A DNA stretch of 13,852 bases, taken from assembly GCA_030043835.1 (NCBI GenBank), contig JASHWY010000211.1, positions 1-13,852 on the forward strand, in the 5' to 3' direction. The notes under the pieces were generated by a model. The model saw nothing but the letters and a program-made list of their open reading frames with translations, did no database searches and was not told where the DNA came from. Numbering within the stretch: the first letter of the stretch is position 1; every line of letters starts with the position of its first letter. Positions 1-6,719 of this stretch are shown here, in pieces. The translations under genes were made by a program, and so were the position numbers. The stretch is from Thermoplasmata archaeon (GTDB taxonomy: Archaea > Thermoplasmatota > Thermoplasmata > Lutacidiplasmatales > UBA184).

Positions 1-1982
1 TCGAGACCGATCTCGCCCCACAGGGTGACCAGCCGACCGCGATCGAGGAGATCGTGGCACGGGTCGCAAGCGGCGAGAAGTACGTGACGCTCCTCGGCGT
101 CACCGGTAGCGGAAAGACGTTCACGATGGCCCACGCGGTCGCGCGGCTCCAGCGCCCGACCCTGGTCGTGAGCCCCAACAAGACGCTCGCGGCCCAGCTC
201 GTGAGCGAGTTTCGGGCGTTGTTCCCGAAGAACGCCGTCGAATACTTCGTGAGCTACTACGACTACTACCAGCCCGAAGCGTACGTTCCGCAGATCGACC
301 TCTACATCGAGAAGGACGCTTCGATCAACGAGGAGATCGACCGGCTCCGCCATCGGGCGACGCAGGCGCTCCTCACCCGCCGGGACGCGCTGATCGTCGC
401 CTCGGTGAGCTGCATCTACGGCCTAGGCTCGCCCGAGGACTACCGGGCCTCGGTGGTCGAGCTCTCGGTTGGGCAGACGATCGGCCGCCAGGCGCTCTTG
501 GAGCACCTCGTTCGCATGAAGTATAACCGGAACGACCTCGAGCTGAAACGAGGCCGATTCCGCGTGCGAGGGGGAACGATCGACGTGATGGGGGCCGGCG
601 AGACCGTCCATCGGATCGTCCTCGAGGGGAACGCCATCGCCGCCATCGCCGAGCTGAACCCCGTGACGCACGAAGAGGAGCGGGAGCTCTCGTCGCTCTC
701 GATCTTCCCTGCGACCCACTTCCTCACCGTCGACGATCGCCTTCTCGGGATCATCGCCGACATCGAGCAGGAGCGGGACCTTCGGGTCGCGGAGCTGAAG
801 CGCGAGGAGAAGATCGTCGAGGCCCAGCGATTGAAGGGCCGCGTCGACTACGACCTCGAGATGCTCAAAGAGACCGGCTACTGCTCGGGGATCGAGAACT
901 ACGCTCGATACTTCGCCGGACGAAAGGCGGGCGAGCCTCCATACACGCTCCTCGACTTCTTCCCGGATGACTTTCTCGTCTTCCTCGATGAGTCGCACGT
1001 CACGATCCCCCAGCTTCAGGGAATGTACAAGGGGGACCGGGCGCGCAAGGACAACCTGGTCGAGTTCGGCTGGCGCCTTCCGTCCTGTCGGGACAATCGC
1101 CCGCTCAAGTTCACGGAGTTTTTAGAGCGGGTCCCGACCGGCGTCTTCGTCTCCGCGACGCCGGGCCCGTTCGAACGGAAGGTCTCGAAGGGGGTCGTGG
1201 AGCAGGTCATTCGGCCGACCGGTCTCGTCGACCCCCCGATCGAGGTTCGCCCGCTCACCGGTCACATCGCCGACTTGATCGCCGAGCTTAGGACGTGCAT
1301 CGAGCGAGGCGACCGCGCCCTCGTGACGACCCTCACGAAGGCGACTTCGGAAGAGCTCTCGAACTACCTCGCCAACCAGAACTTCAAGGTCCGCTACCTC
1401 CACTCGGACGTCGAGACCTTGAAACGGGTCGAGGTGCTCCGCGACCTTCGACTGGGGCGGTTTGACGTCCTCGTCGGGATCAACCTCCTGCGCGAAGGGC
1501 TCGACCTTCCCGAGGTGAGCTTCGTCGCCATCCTCGACGCGGACAAGGAGGGCTACCTTCGCAGCGAGACGTCGATCATCCAGACGGCCGGTCGCGCGAG
1601 TCGCAACGAGCGAGGAAAGGTGGTTCTCTACGCGGACCGCGTGACGGGCTCGATGCAGCGGGCGATCGACGAGATGACCCGACGCCGTGCCGCCCAGCTC
1701 TCCTACAACCGGGAGCACGGGATCGTGCCGGAGACGATCCAGAAGGAGATCCGGGCGCTCCTGGGCCCCGAGGAGGAGGCCCCGTCGGGCGAGCTCTCGG
1801 TCTCCGGCCTCGGGAAGCGCTGGAAATCGAAGCTCCCGCTCCTCCTCGCGAACCTCGAGGAGGAGATGCGTCTCGCGGCCGAGCGGCTCGACTTCGAGGA
1901 GGCGGCCCGGATCCGCGACCGGATCCGCGAGATCCGTCGCGGCGCTCCCCACCGTCCCGACGCCGTCCTGCGTGCCCGGTAA
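1..1982 (+). CDS. uvrB: UvrABC system protein B (excision repair helicase), 5' end cut by window edge
   Basis: UvrB is the damage-verifying helicase of bacterial-type nucleotide excision repair; it receives DNA from UvrA and recruits UvrC. The frame is open from base 3, before any start codon, and already reads the conserved N-terminal run PQGDQPTAIEEIV, so only about ten to fifteen residues lie outside the window and the GTG at 54 is internal. Visible in order: Walker A GVTGSGKT (about 96-119); the tyrosine-rich beta-hairpin region YFVSYYDYYQPEAYVPQ (from about 243) that inserts between the DNA strands; the DESH helicase motif (about 988); SATPG (about 1155); helicase motifs V/VI with GINLLREGLDLPEV and QTAGRASRN; and a C-terminal UVR domain (about 1837-1950) with the DFEEAARIRDRIRE helix that contacts UvrC. 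About 659 residues are visible against a usual 660-680. uvrA and uvrC are not in the window. In archaea this system is regarded as acquired from bacteria. Confidence 0.97.
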   Translation, partial: ETDLAPQGDQPTAIEEIVARVASGEKYVTLLGVTGSGKTFTMAHAVARLQRPTLVVSPNKTLAAQLVSEFRALFPKNAVEYFVSYYDYYQPEAYVPQIDLYIEKDASINEEIDRLRHRATQALLTRRDALIVASVSCIYGLGSPEDYRASVVELSVGQTIGRQALLEHLVRMKYNRNDLELKRGRFRVRGGTIDVMGAGETVHRIVLEGNAIAAIAELNPVTHEEERELSSLSIFPATHFLTVDDRLLGIIADIEQERDLRVAELKREEKIVEAQRLKGRVDYDLEMLKETGYCSGIENYARYFAGRKAGEPPYTLLDFFPDDFLVFLDESHVTIPQLQGMYKGDRARKDNLVEFGWRLPSCRDNRPLKFTEFLERVPTGVFVSATPGPFERKVSKGVVEQVIRPTGLVDPPIEVRPLTGHIADLIAELRTCIERGDRALVTTLTKATSEELSNYLANQNFKVRYLHSDVETLKRVEVLRDLRLGRFDVLVGINLLREGLDLPEVSFVAILDADKEGYLRSETSIIQTAGRASRNERGKVVLYADRVTGSMQRAIDEMTRRRAAQLSYNREHGIVPETIQKEIRALLGPEEEAPSGELSVSGLGKRWKSKLPLLLANLEEEMRLAAERLDFEEAARIRDRIREIRRGAPHRPDAVLRAR

Positions 1983-2000
1983 AGAGCCTTTGCGAAGATA

Positions 2001-2016
2001 GGAAAAGGGATTTCAA
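2001..2016 (+). promoter_or_regulatory. Putative leaderless promoter of the winged-helix regulator
   Basis: A purine-rich GGAAAAGG (BRE-like, 2001-2008) is followed by the AT-rich GATTTCAA (TATA-like). The box centre is about 27 bases before the ATG at 2039, the spacing expected if transcription starts at or next to the start codon. It stands out against the surrounding GC-rich sequence, but it is a weak match to the archaeal consensus. Confidence 0.35.
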
Positions 2017-2038
2017 CTTCGGGAGCCTCGTCGGCGCG

Positions 2039-2884
2039 ATGCCGAAGCGCCCCGTGACCTCGTCCGCGGCGGGCCTACCGGGAATTCGTCGTAGCGGGTC
2101 GGTCACCGAGCTCCTCTTCCTCTTCGAGTGCGCGACGCTGGAGCCGACCCAGCTTAGGCCCGTCGCCGCCCGTCTCGGCCTTACCGTCCAGGCCGCGTCC
2201 CACTCGTTCCGACAGCTTCGACGTCGCGGCTTGGTCGAAGTCCGCGACGGACGATATCGCCCGACGGTCGAAGGGATCGCGTGGCTCCACGAGACGCTCA
2301 CGGGTCTTGGCGCGGACGTGAAGAGCCGGATCGAGCGGCTCCACGTTATCCGGTCGTGCCGGGCCATCGCCACGGCGGACCTTGGGCCGGGGGAGCCGGT
2401 CTCGCTCGAGCTCGTGGACGGCCTTCTCTCGGCCCGGCCCGGCGGAACCGGACCGTCCCACGGGCGGGTCGTCCGCGGAGGGCCTCAAGGGTCGCTCGTC
2501 GACGTCGGCGAGCTCGAGGGCATCGTTCCGCTCACCCCGGCGCCGGTCTCGATCCGGACGATCTCCGACGCGGACCTCGACGACCCTCGGCTCGCCCGCC
2601 GCGTGGCGGAAGCGCTTCCCCGCTCTCCCGGGATCTTCGCGGCGGAGGGCCTCGAGGCGTACCACGCGCTTAGGGATGCCACCGACCGGCCGGTGGTTCG
2701 CTTTGCCGTGGCGGCCGCGTGCCGAGAGGCATCGCAGATCGGCGTGCCGAGCACGGTGCTTGTCACGGAACGGGAGCTGCCGCGCCTCGTCGCGGCGTTC
2801 GGCCCCGTGGACCCGCCGCGGCTCAACGTGCTACCGCTCGGGCGAGCTCGTCGCGATCGCGGGAGCCGTCGTGTCGGTCGCTGA
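2039..2884 (+). CDS. Winged-helix transcriptional regulator, COG1497-like archaeal family
   Basis: Probable DNA-binding regulator of 281 residues. Residues 20-75 form a winged helix-turn-helix: a helix with TELLFLFECA, a second with LRPVAARLG, the recognition helix VQAASHSFRQLRRRGLV and the wing VRDGRYRPTVEG. The rest (about 95-265) is an alpha/beta region that may bind a ligand; it contains VVRFAVAAACREASQIGVPSTV and TERELPRLVAAF, which resembles the C-terminal half of archaeal COG1497 regulators as I remember them. The effector and targets are unknown. It lies 56 bases after uvrB, with a possible promoter of its own. Its last 54 bases overlap the convergent transporter ATPase gene. The final residues GRARRDRGSRRVGR are Arg-rich and look like out-of-frame translation, so the true C-terminus may differ by a frameshift near 2837. 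The family assignment is from memory and moderate. Confidence 0.75.
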   Translation: MPKRPVTSSAAGLPGIRRSGSVTELLFLFECATLEPTQLRPVAARLGLTVQAASHSFRQLRRRGLVEVRDGRYRPTVEGIAWLHETLTGLGADVKSRIERLHVIRSCRAIATADLGPGEPVSLELVDGLLSARPGGTGPSHGRVVRGGPQGSLVDVGELEGIVPLTPAPVSIRTISDADLDDPRLARRVAEALPRSPGIFAAEGLEAYHALRDATDRPVVRFAVAAACREASQIGVPSTVLVTERELPRLVAAFGPVDPPRLNVLPLGRARRDRGSRRVGR

Positions 2885-4174
2885 GACCCCTCCCTCTCGG
2901 CGGCCGAGCGCGCGGAGGGCCCCTTCCACCCCGACCACCTCCTCGGCCCCACCGGCGAGGAGCTCCGCGTAGACCGACGCGGCTTTTCCGCCGGTAAAGT
3001 CCCGGCCGGCGATGGTCGGTGGAACGGCGAGGAAGACCGGGACGCGGCTCACGAAGGGCTTGAGGTCCTCCAGGTTCGCGAGGTTGGACGGCCCGACGGG
3101 GAACGGCGCCACGACAACCGCCCGCGCCTCGTTGAGAAGGGTCCGGTTCCGTTCGCGCGCGGCGTCCCCGAGCGGGGCGAACGGTGCCTCGATCGCGGTC
3201 GGGAGGGATAGAGCCTCCGCGGTCTCCGCATCGGTGTCGAGCAGCGGAAGGATCCCCGTCGAGACGAGGTAGCCCGCTTCGGTGAACCGTCGAAGGAAGG
3301 GGCTGGCCGTGCCCCCGCCGCCGACCACGTGGACGGGTCCCCCTTCCCGAGCCCCGGGGACCGGGGTCGGGTCCGTCAGGAGGTGATGGGGAATGAGGTA
3401 GGGGATCCCGCTTCGGGGGTCTTGCCGAAGGTCCGCCGCGACTCCCCAGACCCGGGCGAGAAGATCCACGGAGAGGACCGAGGCGGGGGGACCGTCCGCG
3501 ACGATCCGCCCCCGGGAGAGGACGACGATCCGCTCCGCGAACCGGGCGGCGAGGTTCAGGTCGTGGATCGCGGCGACGACCGCGACGGTCCGCTCGCGGG
3601 AGAGCGCACGGACGCGGGTGAAGAGGTCGAGCTGGTGGGCGATGTCGAGGTGCGACGTAGGCTCGTCGAGCAGCAGGAGCGGAGTGGTCTGGGCGAGGGC
3701 CCGAGCTAGGACAGCGCGCTGGCGCTCCCCGCCGCTCAAGGAGAGGATCCCGTCCTCCGCCCGGTCGGCGAGGCCCACCTCGTGAAGGGTCCTGCGGGCG
3801 ATGGCGTGGTCCTCCGCAGTCTCGGCGTCGAGCGCCCGGTGGTACGGGAACCGTCCGTAGAGCACATAGTCGTAGAGGCGAACGCTGTCCCTCGGGCTCT
3901 CGCTCTGAGGCACCCAGGCGACCTCGCGAGCCCGAGCGAGCACCGAAAGGTCGGTGGTGGGGCGACCGAACAGCTCGGTCCATCCTGAGTCCGGCACGAG
4001 GAACCCCAGCACGGCCCTCAGAAGCGTCGTCTTTCCGGAACCGTTGGGACCCGCCAGGGCCACAAACTCGCCCGGGCGCACCGTGAGCGAGACGTCGTTG
4101 AGCGCGGTGCGCTCGCCGAACCGGACAGTCAACCCTGCGCACCGGAGCGCCGGAGGGTCCGCGATCGCCCTCAT
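2831..4174 (-). CDS. btuD: ABC transporter ATPase, BtuD/FepC class, with extra C-terminal domain
   Basis: Energises import of a corrinoid, ferric siderophore or heme by hydrolysing ATP at the inner face of the membrane. Residues 1-255 are a complete nucleotide-binding domain: Walker A GPNGSGKTT (42-50), Q-loop Gln90 in WVPQSES, signature LSGGERQ (146-152), Walker B LLLLDE (166-171), D-loop SHLD, and switch His204 in IHDLN. Residues 280-425 form a second alpha/beta domain starting VHVVGGGGTA, glycine-rich like a Rossmann fold. I recall a similar extension on archaeal BtuD-type ATPases, and for this reason I favour a corrinoid importer; the domain's role is not known to me. The ATG overlaps the permease stop as ATGA (4171-4174), so the two are translationally coupled. 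The last gene of the operon, it overlaps the convergent regulator by 54 bases. The substrate cannot be decided from sequence. Confidence 0.9.
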   Translation of the reverse strand: MRAIADPPALRCAGLTVRFGERTALNDVSLTVRPGEFVALAGPNGSGKTTLLRAVLGFLVPDSGWTELFGRPTTDLSVLARAREVAWVPQSESPRDSVRLYDYVLYGRFPYHRALDAETAEDHAIARRTLHEVGLADRAEDGILSLSGGERQRAVLARALAQTTPLLLLDEPTSHLDIAHQLDLFTRVRALSRERTVAVVAAIHDLNLAARFAERIVVLSRGRIVADGPPASVLSVDLLARVWGVAADLRQDPRSGIPYLIPHHLLTDPTPVPGAREGGPVHVVGGGGTASPFLRRFTEAGYLVSTGILPLLDTDAETAEALSLPTAIEAPFAPLGDAARERNRTLLNEARAVVVAPFPVGPSNLANLEDLKPFVSRVPVFLAVPPTIAGRDFTGGKAASVYAELLAGGAEEVVGVEGALRALGRREGGVSATDTTAPAIATSSPER

Positions 4175-5271
4175 GGGAGCCCCATCGTCGACGACTGTCG
4201 CTGGCGGTAGAGGAGGTAGAGGAAGAACGGGACCCCGGCGAACGCCGTAAAGATCCCGATCGGGAGGAGCGAGCCCGGGAAGACGAGGTACGAGACGTCG
4301 CGCGCCCCCAAGAGGAAAATCGCCCCGACCACGGCTGCGCCGGGGAGGACGATCCGATAGTCGCTCCCGACGAGTCGCCGTACGATGTGCGGCGAGACGA
4401 GGCCGACGAACCCGATGATGCCCGTGAAGGCGACCGCGATGGCGGTGGCCATCGACGCGAGGAGAATGAGGCGCAACCTAACTCGGCGGGCGTCCACGCC
4501 GGCGCTCTGGGCGATATCGTTTCCGAGCTGGATCAAGTTGAGCTCTCGACCGTGCAGGGAAAGGAGCGTCGCCAGCACCACAATGGCGCCGAAGGCGATC
4601 CCGTCGATCGTCCAGCTCGCGAGCCCTAGGCCGCCCAGGAGCCAGAAGGTGACCTGCTCGCTTCCGACAGGGTTGTAGAGGAGGACGAGCGAGAGGATCG
4701 CCGAGAGGAGGTTCGCGAGGGCGACGCCGGCAAGGAGCAGGGTCTCGACCGAGCTAAAACGCCCTCGTGCGATCCCGAGGATGACGAGCCCGGTCGTCAC
4801 CGAGCCCAGGAAGGCGAACAGGGGCAGGAAGAGGTCGGCCCGAGCGACCTCGAACTGGTAGACATAGATGATCGCGGCTCCGATCGTCCCCCCGCTCGAG
4901 ATTCCGAGCAGGAACGGGTCCGCGAGGGGATTGCGGAAGACGCCCTGGAGAGCGCCGCCGGAGATTCCGAGCGCGGCGCCGACGATGAGGGCGAGGAGGA
5001 TCTCCGGTAGGTAGAGCTGCCAGACGATGACCTCGTACGCTCCGCAGAGTCGCGGCGAGACGGGGGTTCCGGCGCAGGGCTGAGCGAAGAGGGCCCCGCC
5101 GGAGAGTTGGTGCAAAAGGATCTGGAAAACGTCCCGCGGGGGAACGGAGACGCTCCCCAGGAGGGGCGAGAGGACGAAGACGAGGACAGCGATCGCGCCG
5201 ATCGATAACCCGATTACGACCGAGCGAGAGACCCGCGGCGCGGGGCGGGGTGGCGCCGACGAGGTCACCAC
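4171..5271 (-). CDS. btuC: ABC transporter permease, FecCD/BtuC family
   Basis: Membrane channel of a corrinoid/siderophore/heme importer. It has 366 residues, mostly hydrophobic, consistent with the ten-helix FecCD fold: a first segment at residues 18-40, then the family signature region ALGISGGALQGVFRNPLADP followed by FLLGISSGG, the coupling-helix region FVGLVSPHIVRRLVG that contacts the ATPase, and a final segment FTAFAGVPFFLYLLY. The start used is GTG at 5271, immediately followed by a second GTG codon; either could serve. It begins 24 bases after the binding-protein stop and ends in an ATGA overlap with the ATPase, so the three genes form one operon. Confidence 0.93.
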   Translation of the reverse strand: MVTSSAPPRPAPRVSRSVVIGLSIGAIAVLVFVLSPLLGSVSVPPRDVFQILLHQLSGGALFAQPCAGTPVSPRLCGAYEVIVWQLYLPEILLALIVGAALGISGGALQGVFRNPLADPFLLGISSGGTIGAAIIYVYQFEVARADLFLPLFAFLGSVTTGLVILGIARGRFSSVETLLLAGVALANLLSAILSLVLLYNPVGSEQVTFWLLGGLGLASWTIDGIAFGAIVVLATLLSLHGRELNLIQLGNDIAQSAGVDARRVRLRLILLASMATAIAVAFTGIIGFVGLVSPHIVRRLVGSDYRIVLPGAAVVGAIFLLGARDVSYLVFPGSLLPIGIFTAFAGVPFFLYLLYRQRQSSTMGLP

Positions 5272-5295
5272 CGAGCTACCCCGCAGGACCCAGGC

Positions 5296-6312
5296 TTACG
5301 GGGCGGAGGGGTGCAGGACCGCGAGCAGTGCCGGGATCCCCTCGAGGACCATCGTCGGATCGGGCTCGGTGAGCCAGTTGGAATCCATCCCGGAGAGGTT
5401 GCCCATCTTCACGGCGGTAAACTGCGACCAGAGGGGGCCCCCGGCGTAGGTGCTCTCGTTGAGGCCGAAGCCGACGCCGTACACGATCCAGTCCGGGTCG
5501 GAGACTAAGACCTGGGCGGGCGAGAGCTCCGGGTAGGGGGTTGTAGCGTTCGCGCTGATGCTGCTGCCCCCCGCGATCTCGATGAGGGATTCCCCGAAGG
5601 TTCCCGGCCCAAAGGTCCAGTAGCCGTTGGCATCCACCGAGTAGGTGACGAGGACCGTCGGGAACGAGGGGAGCGACTGGTCGATCTCGGTCGCGTTGTA
5701 GAGCTCGAGCGAGAGCTGACCGTTGAGCGTCTCCGCCTTCGAGCCGACGCCGAAGATCTCGCCGACGAGGCTCACGTCCACGAGGATCCCGCTCAGCGTC
5801 GGCGGCTGCAGCATCACCACCGGGATCCCGAGCGTGTTCGTGATCTCCTCGACCTCGGCGACCGACACGATCGTGGACGCGAGTACCAGAGCGGGCGTGA
5901 GGTTCACGAGGGTCTCCGGAGCGAAGGTCGGGCCGACCTGGACGCACATGGAGGGCGAGAGGTTCCAGAGCGCGACCTGGTCGGGCGAATAGTCGTCCGA
6001 GAGGCCTCCCAGCGCGGCCGCGTAGCAGTCAACGCCGACCACGTGGCTGCGAAGCCCCAAACGGAACATGACATCCATGATGCTCGGCGAGAGGACCGCG
6101 ACGCGCGCCGGATCGTACGGAACGGTAACGGTCCGCCCCAGGTCGTCCGTGACCGTCAGCGTTCCGGGGGTGCTGGTGGGGCGGAGAGCGTAATAGCCGG
6201 CCGTGGCCGCGATGGCGGCTCCTGCGACCACGAGAACCACCACGGCGAAGACGGCGAGGGAAACGGTGCGACGTGCCGGCGCGGGCGGAGGGTCGCGGTC
6301 ATTCAACGACAT
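5296..6312 (-). CDS. Substrate-binding protein of corrinoid/iron ABC importer (BtuF/FepB-like), membrane-anchored
   Basis: Extracellular receptor that delivers substrate to the permease. 338 residues: a short basic N-terminus (ARR), one hydrophobic segment (about 17-40) with no lipobox cysteine, so it is probably held by an uncleaved N-terminal helix, then a TroA-like bilobal domain beginning TVTDDLGRTVTVPYDPARVAVLSPS, a typical opening for this class. Later landmarks are PETLVNLTPALVLAS, WTFGPGTFGESLIEIAGG and SPAQVLVSDPDWIVYG. It carries six N-x-S/T sequons (NLS, NLT, NAT, NAT, NES, NLS), consistent with surface exposure and archaeal N-glycosylation. First gene of the importer operon. The ATG at 6312 is 27-30 bases from a TATA-like element, which supports this start and a leaderless message. 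Corrinoid, siderophore and heme remain possible ligands. Confidence 0.88.
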   Translation of the reverse strand: MSLNDRDPPPAPARRTVSLAVFAVVVLVVAGAAIAATAGYYALRPTSTPGTLTVTDDLGRTVTVPYDPARVAVLSPSIMDVMFRLGLRSHVVGVDCYAAALGGLSDDYSPDQVALWNLSPSMCVQVGPTFAPETLVNLTPALVLASTIVSVAEVEEITNTLGIPVVMLQPPTLSGILVDVSLVGEIFGVGSKAETLNGQLSLELYNATEIDQSLPSFPTVLVTYSVDANGYWTFGPGTFGESLIEIAGGSSISANATTPYPELSPAQVLVSDPDWIVYGVGFGLNESTYAGGPLWSQFTAVKMGNLSGMDSNWLTEPDPTMVLEGIPALLAVLHPSAP

Positions 6313-6338
6313 TGGATTTCAGGCAAACACTCTTTCCC

Positions 6339-6350
6339 ATAAGGGTTTCC
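6339..6350 (-). promoter_or_regulatory. Putative leaderless promoter of the ABC importer operon
   Basis: Read on the minus strand, GGAAAC (BRE-like, 6350-6345) precedes CCTTATGG, whose TTAT core is at 6342-6339. The core lies 27-30 bases before the ATG at 6312, right for transcription beginning at the start codon. No recognisable metal- or cobalamin-responsive element is visible around it. Confidence 0.4.
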
Positions 6351-6390
6351 TGCCCCGGACCGGGAACGCGGTGCCGTCCGCGCCAGGACG

Positions 6391-6405
6391 ACAAAAGCTA
6401 TCTTT
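6391..6405 (+). promoter_or_regulatory. Putative tRNA-Trp promoter (BRE and TATA-like)
   Basis: The AT-rich stretch ACAAAAGCTATCTTT is the only such run in a strongly GC-rich upstream region. CAAAA fits a BRE-like element and GCTATCTT a weak TATA box, centred about 30 bases before the first base of the tRNA at 6431. Confidence 0.45.
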
Positions 6406-6430
6406 CCCGGGGTCCCCCGAGCTCCTCGGA

Positions 6431-6594
6431 GGGAGCATAGGCTAATCTGGCAGACCGGCGGGCTCCAGTCAGGGCGGCCGAGCGGCCGTCCTGGGATGAA
6501 AAGGGTCTGCGGAGGGACGCCTCGCGTCCCCGTGACGAATGACTGGAGCGCGCGGAGAGACCCGCATATCGGGGTTCAAATCCCCGTGCTCCCA
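6431..6594 (+). tRNA. trnW: tRNA-Trp (anticodon CCA), split by a 91-base intron
   Basis: Exon 1 is 6431-6468 and exon 2 is 6560-6594. The acceptor stem GGGAGCA pairs perfectly with TGCTCCC (6587-6593), with discriminator A at 6594 and no encoded CCA. T8 and A9 are followed by a D arm with A14, A15, G18, G19 and A21. The anticodon stem GCGGG (6458-6462) pairs with CCCGC (6561-6565). The loop is C T CCA G | A, with the intron after G37, the usual archaeal site. The variable loop is ATAT, where T48 can make a Levitt pair with A15. The T arm is CGGGG-TTCAAAT-CCCCG. One oddity: the D stem has a C12-A23 mismatch and a T13-G22 wobble. CCA decodes the single Trp codon UGG. Confidence 0.93.
6469..6559 (+). 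other. Archaeal tRNA intron at 37/38, highly structured
   Basis: The limits are fixed by the two exons. A central four-pair helix CTCC (6463-6466) with GGAG (6554-6557) is flanked by three-base bulges AGT (6467-6469) and AGA (6558-6560). Cutting after the second base of each bulge gives exactly the exon ends, as for the splicing endonuclease. No outer helix on the intron side follows, so the bulge-helix-bulge is relaxed. Inside are a ten-pair hairpin (6470-6479 with 6484-6493, one G-T, loop GAGC) and a seven-pair hairpin GGGACGC-CTC-GCGTCCC (6514-6530). GACTGGAGC (6541-6549) is perfectly complementary to 6462-6470, covering the anticodon loop and the 5' splice site. Box C-like GGGATGA (6493) and C'-like GTGACGA (6532) are each one base off consensus, but no CTGA box is present. 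Confidence 0.8.
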
Positions 6595-6719
6595 CCCTCC
6601 CCTTTAAGCGAGGTCCTGTCGGTCGGAGGCGGTCGATCCTCCTTCGGTCGTCCGGGCGCGTCGAACGGTACTGACGAACGACCTTTTCCCTCCCTCGCCT
6701 ACCGGCAGGGCGAGCGACG
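6595..6719 (+). other. Intergenic region between tRNA-Trp and phosphoribosyltransferase
   Basis: 125 bases with no gene. CTTTAAG (6602-6608) is a possible TATA box for the downstream gene, which would leave a leader of roughly 90 bases. CGGTCG occurs three times (6620, 6630, 6645), the first two spaced ten bases apart, and a weak hairpin GGAGG/CCTCC (6625-6629 with 6638-6642) lies among them. T-rich CTTTTCC near 6683 could be a tRNA terminator remnant or a weak promoter element. None of these is strong. Confidence 0.3.

Noticed and set aside
54..56. GTG as the uvrB start
   Set aside because: The frame is open to the window edge and the upstream codons encode the conserved UvrB N-terminus PQGDQPTAIEEI.
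1122..2373. Long minus-strand open frames opposite uvrB and the regulator
   Set aside because: They are antisense to uvrB or to the winged-helix gene, are rich in Arg, Asp and Leu from GC-rich complement codons, and show no domain.
2823..4142. Long second minus-strand frame alongside the ATPase gene
   Set aside because: Its translation is Arg/Pro/Gly-rich and lies in another frame of the same DNA, while the ATPase frame holds every ABC motif.
6313..6430. Cobalamin or other riboswitch before the importer operon
   Set aside because: The leader appears to be absent or very short, with a TATA-like box 27-30 bases from the ATG, and no B12-box-like conserved core is visible.
6625..6642. GGAGG/CCTCC hairpin as a terminator after tRNA-Trp
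   Set aside because: It has only five pairs with an eight-base loop and no following T-run; archaeal termination does not need such a hairpin.
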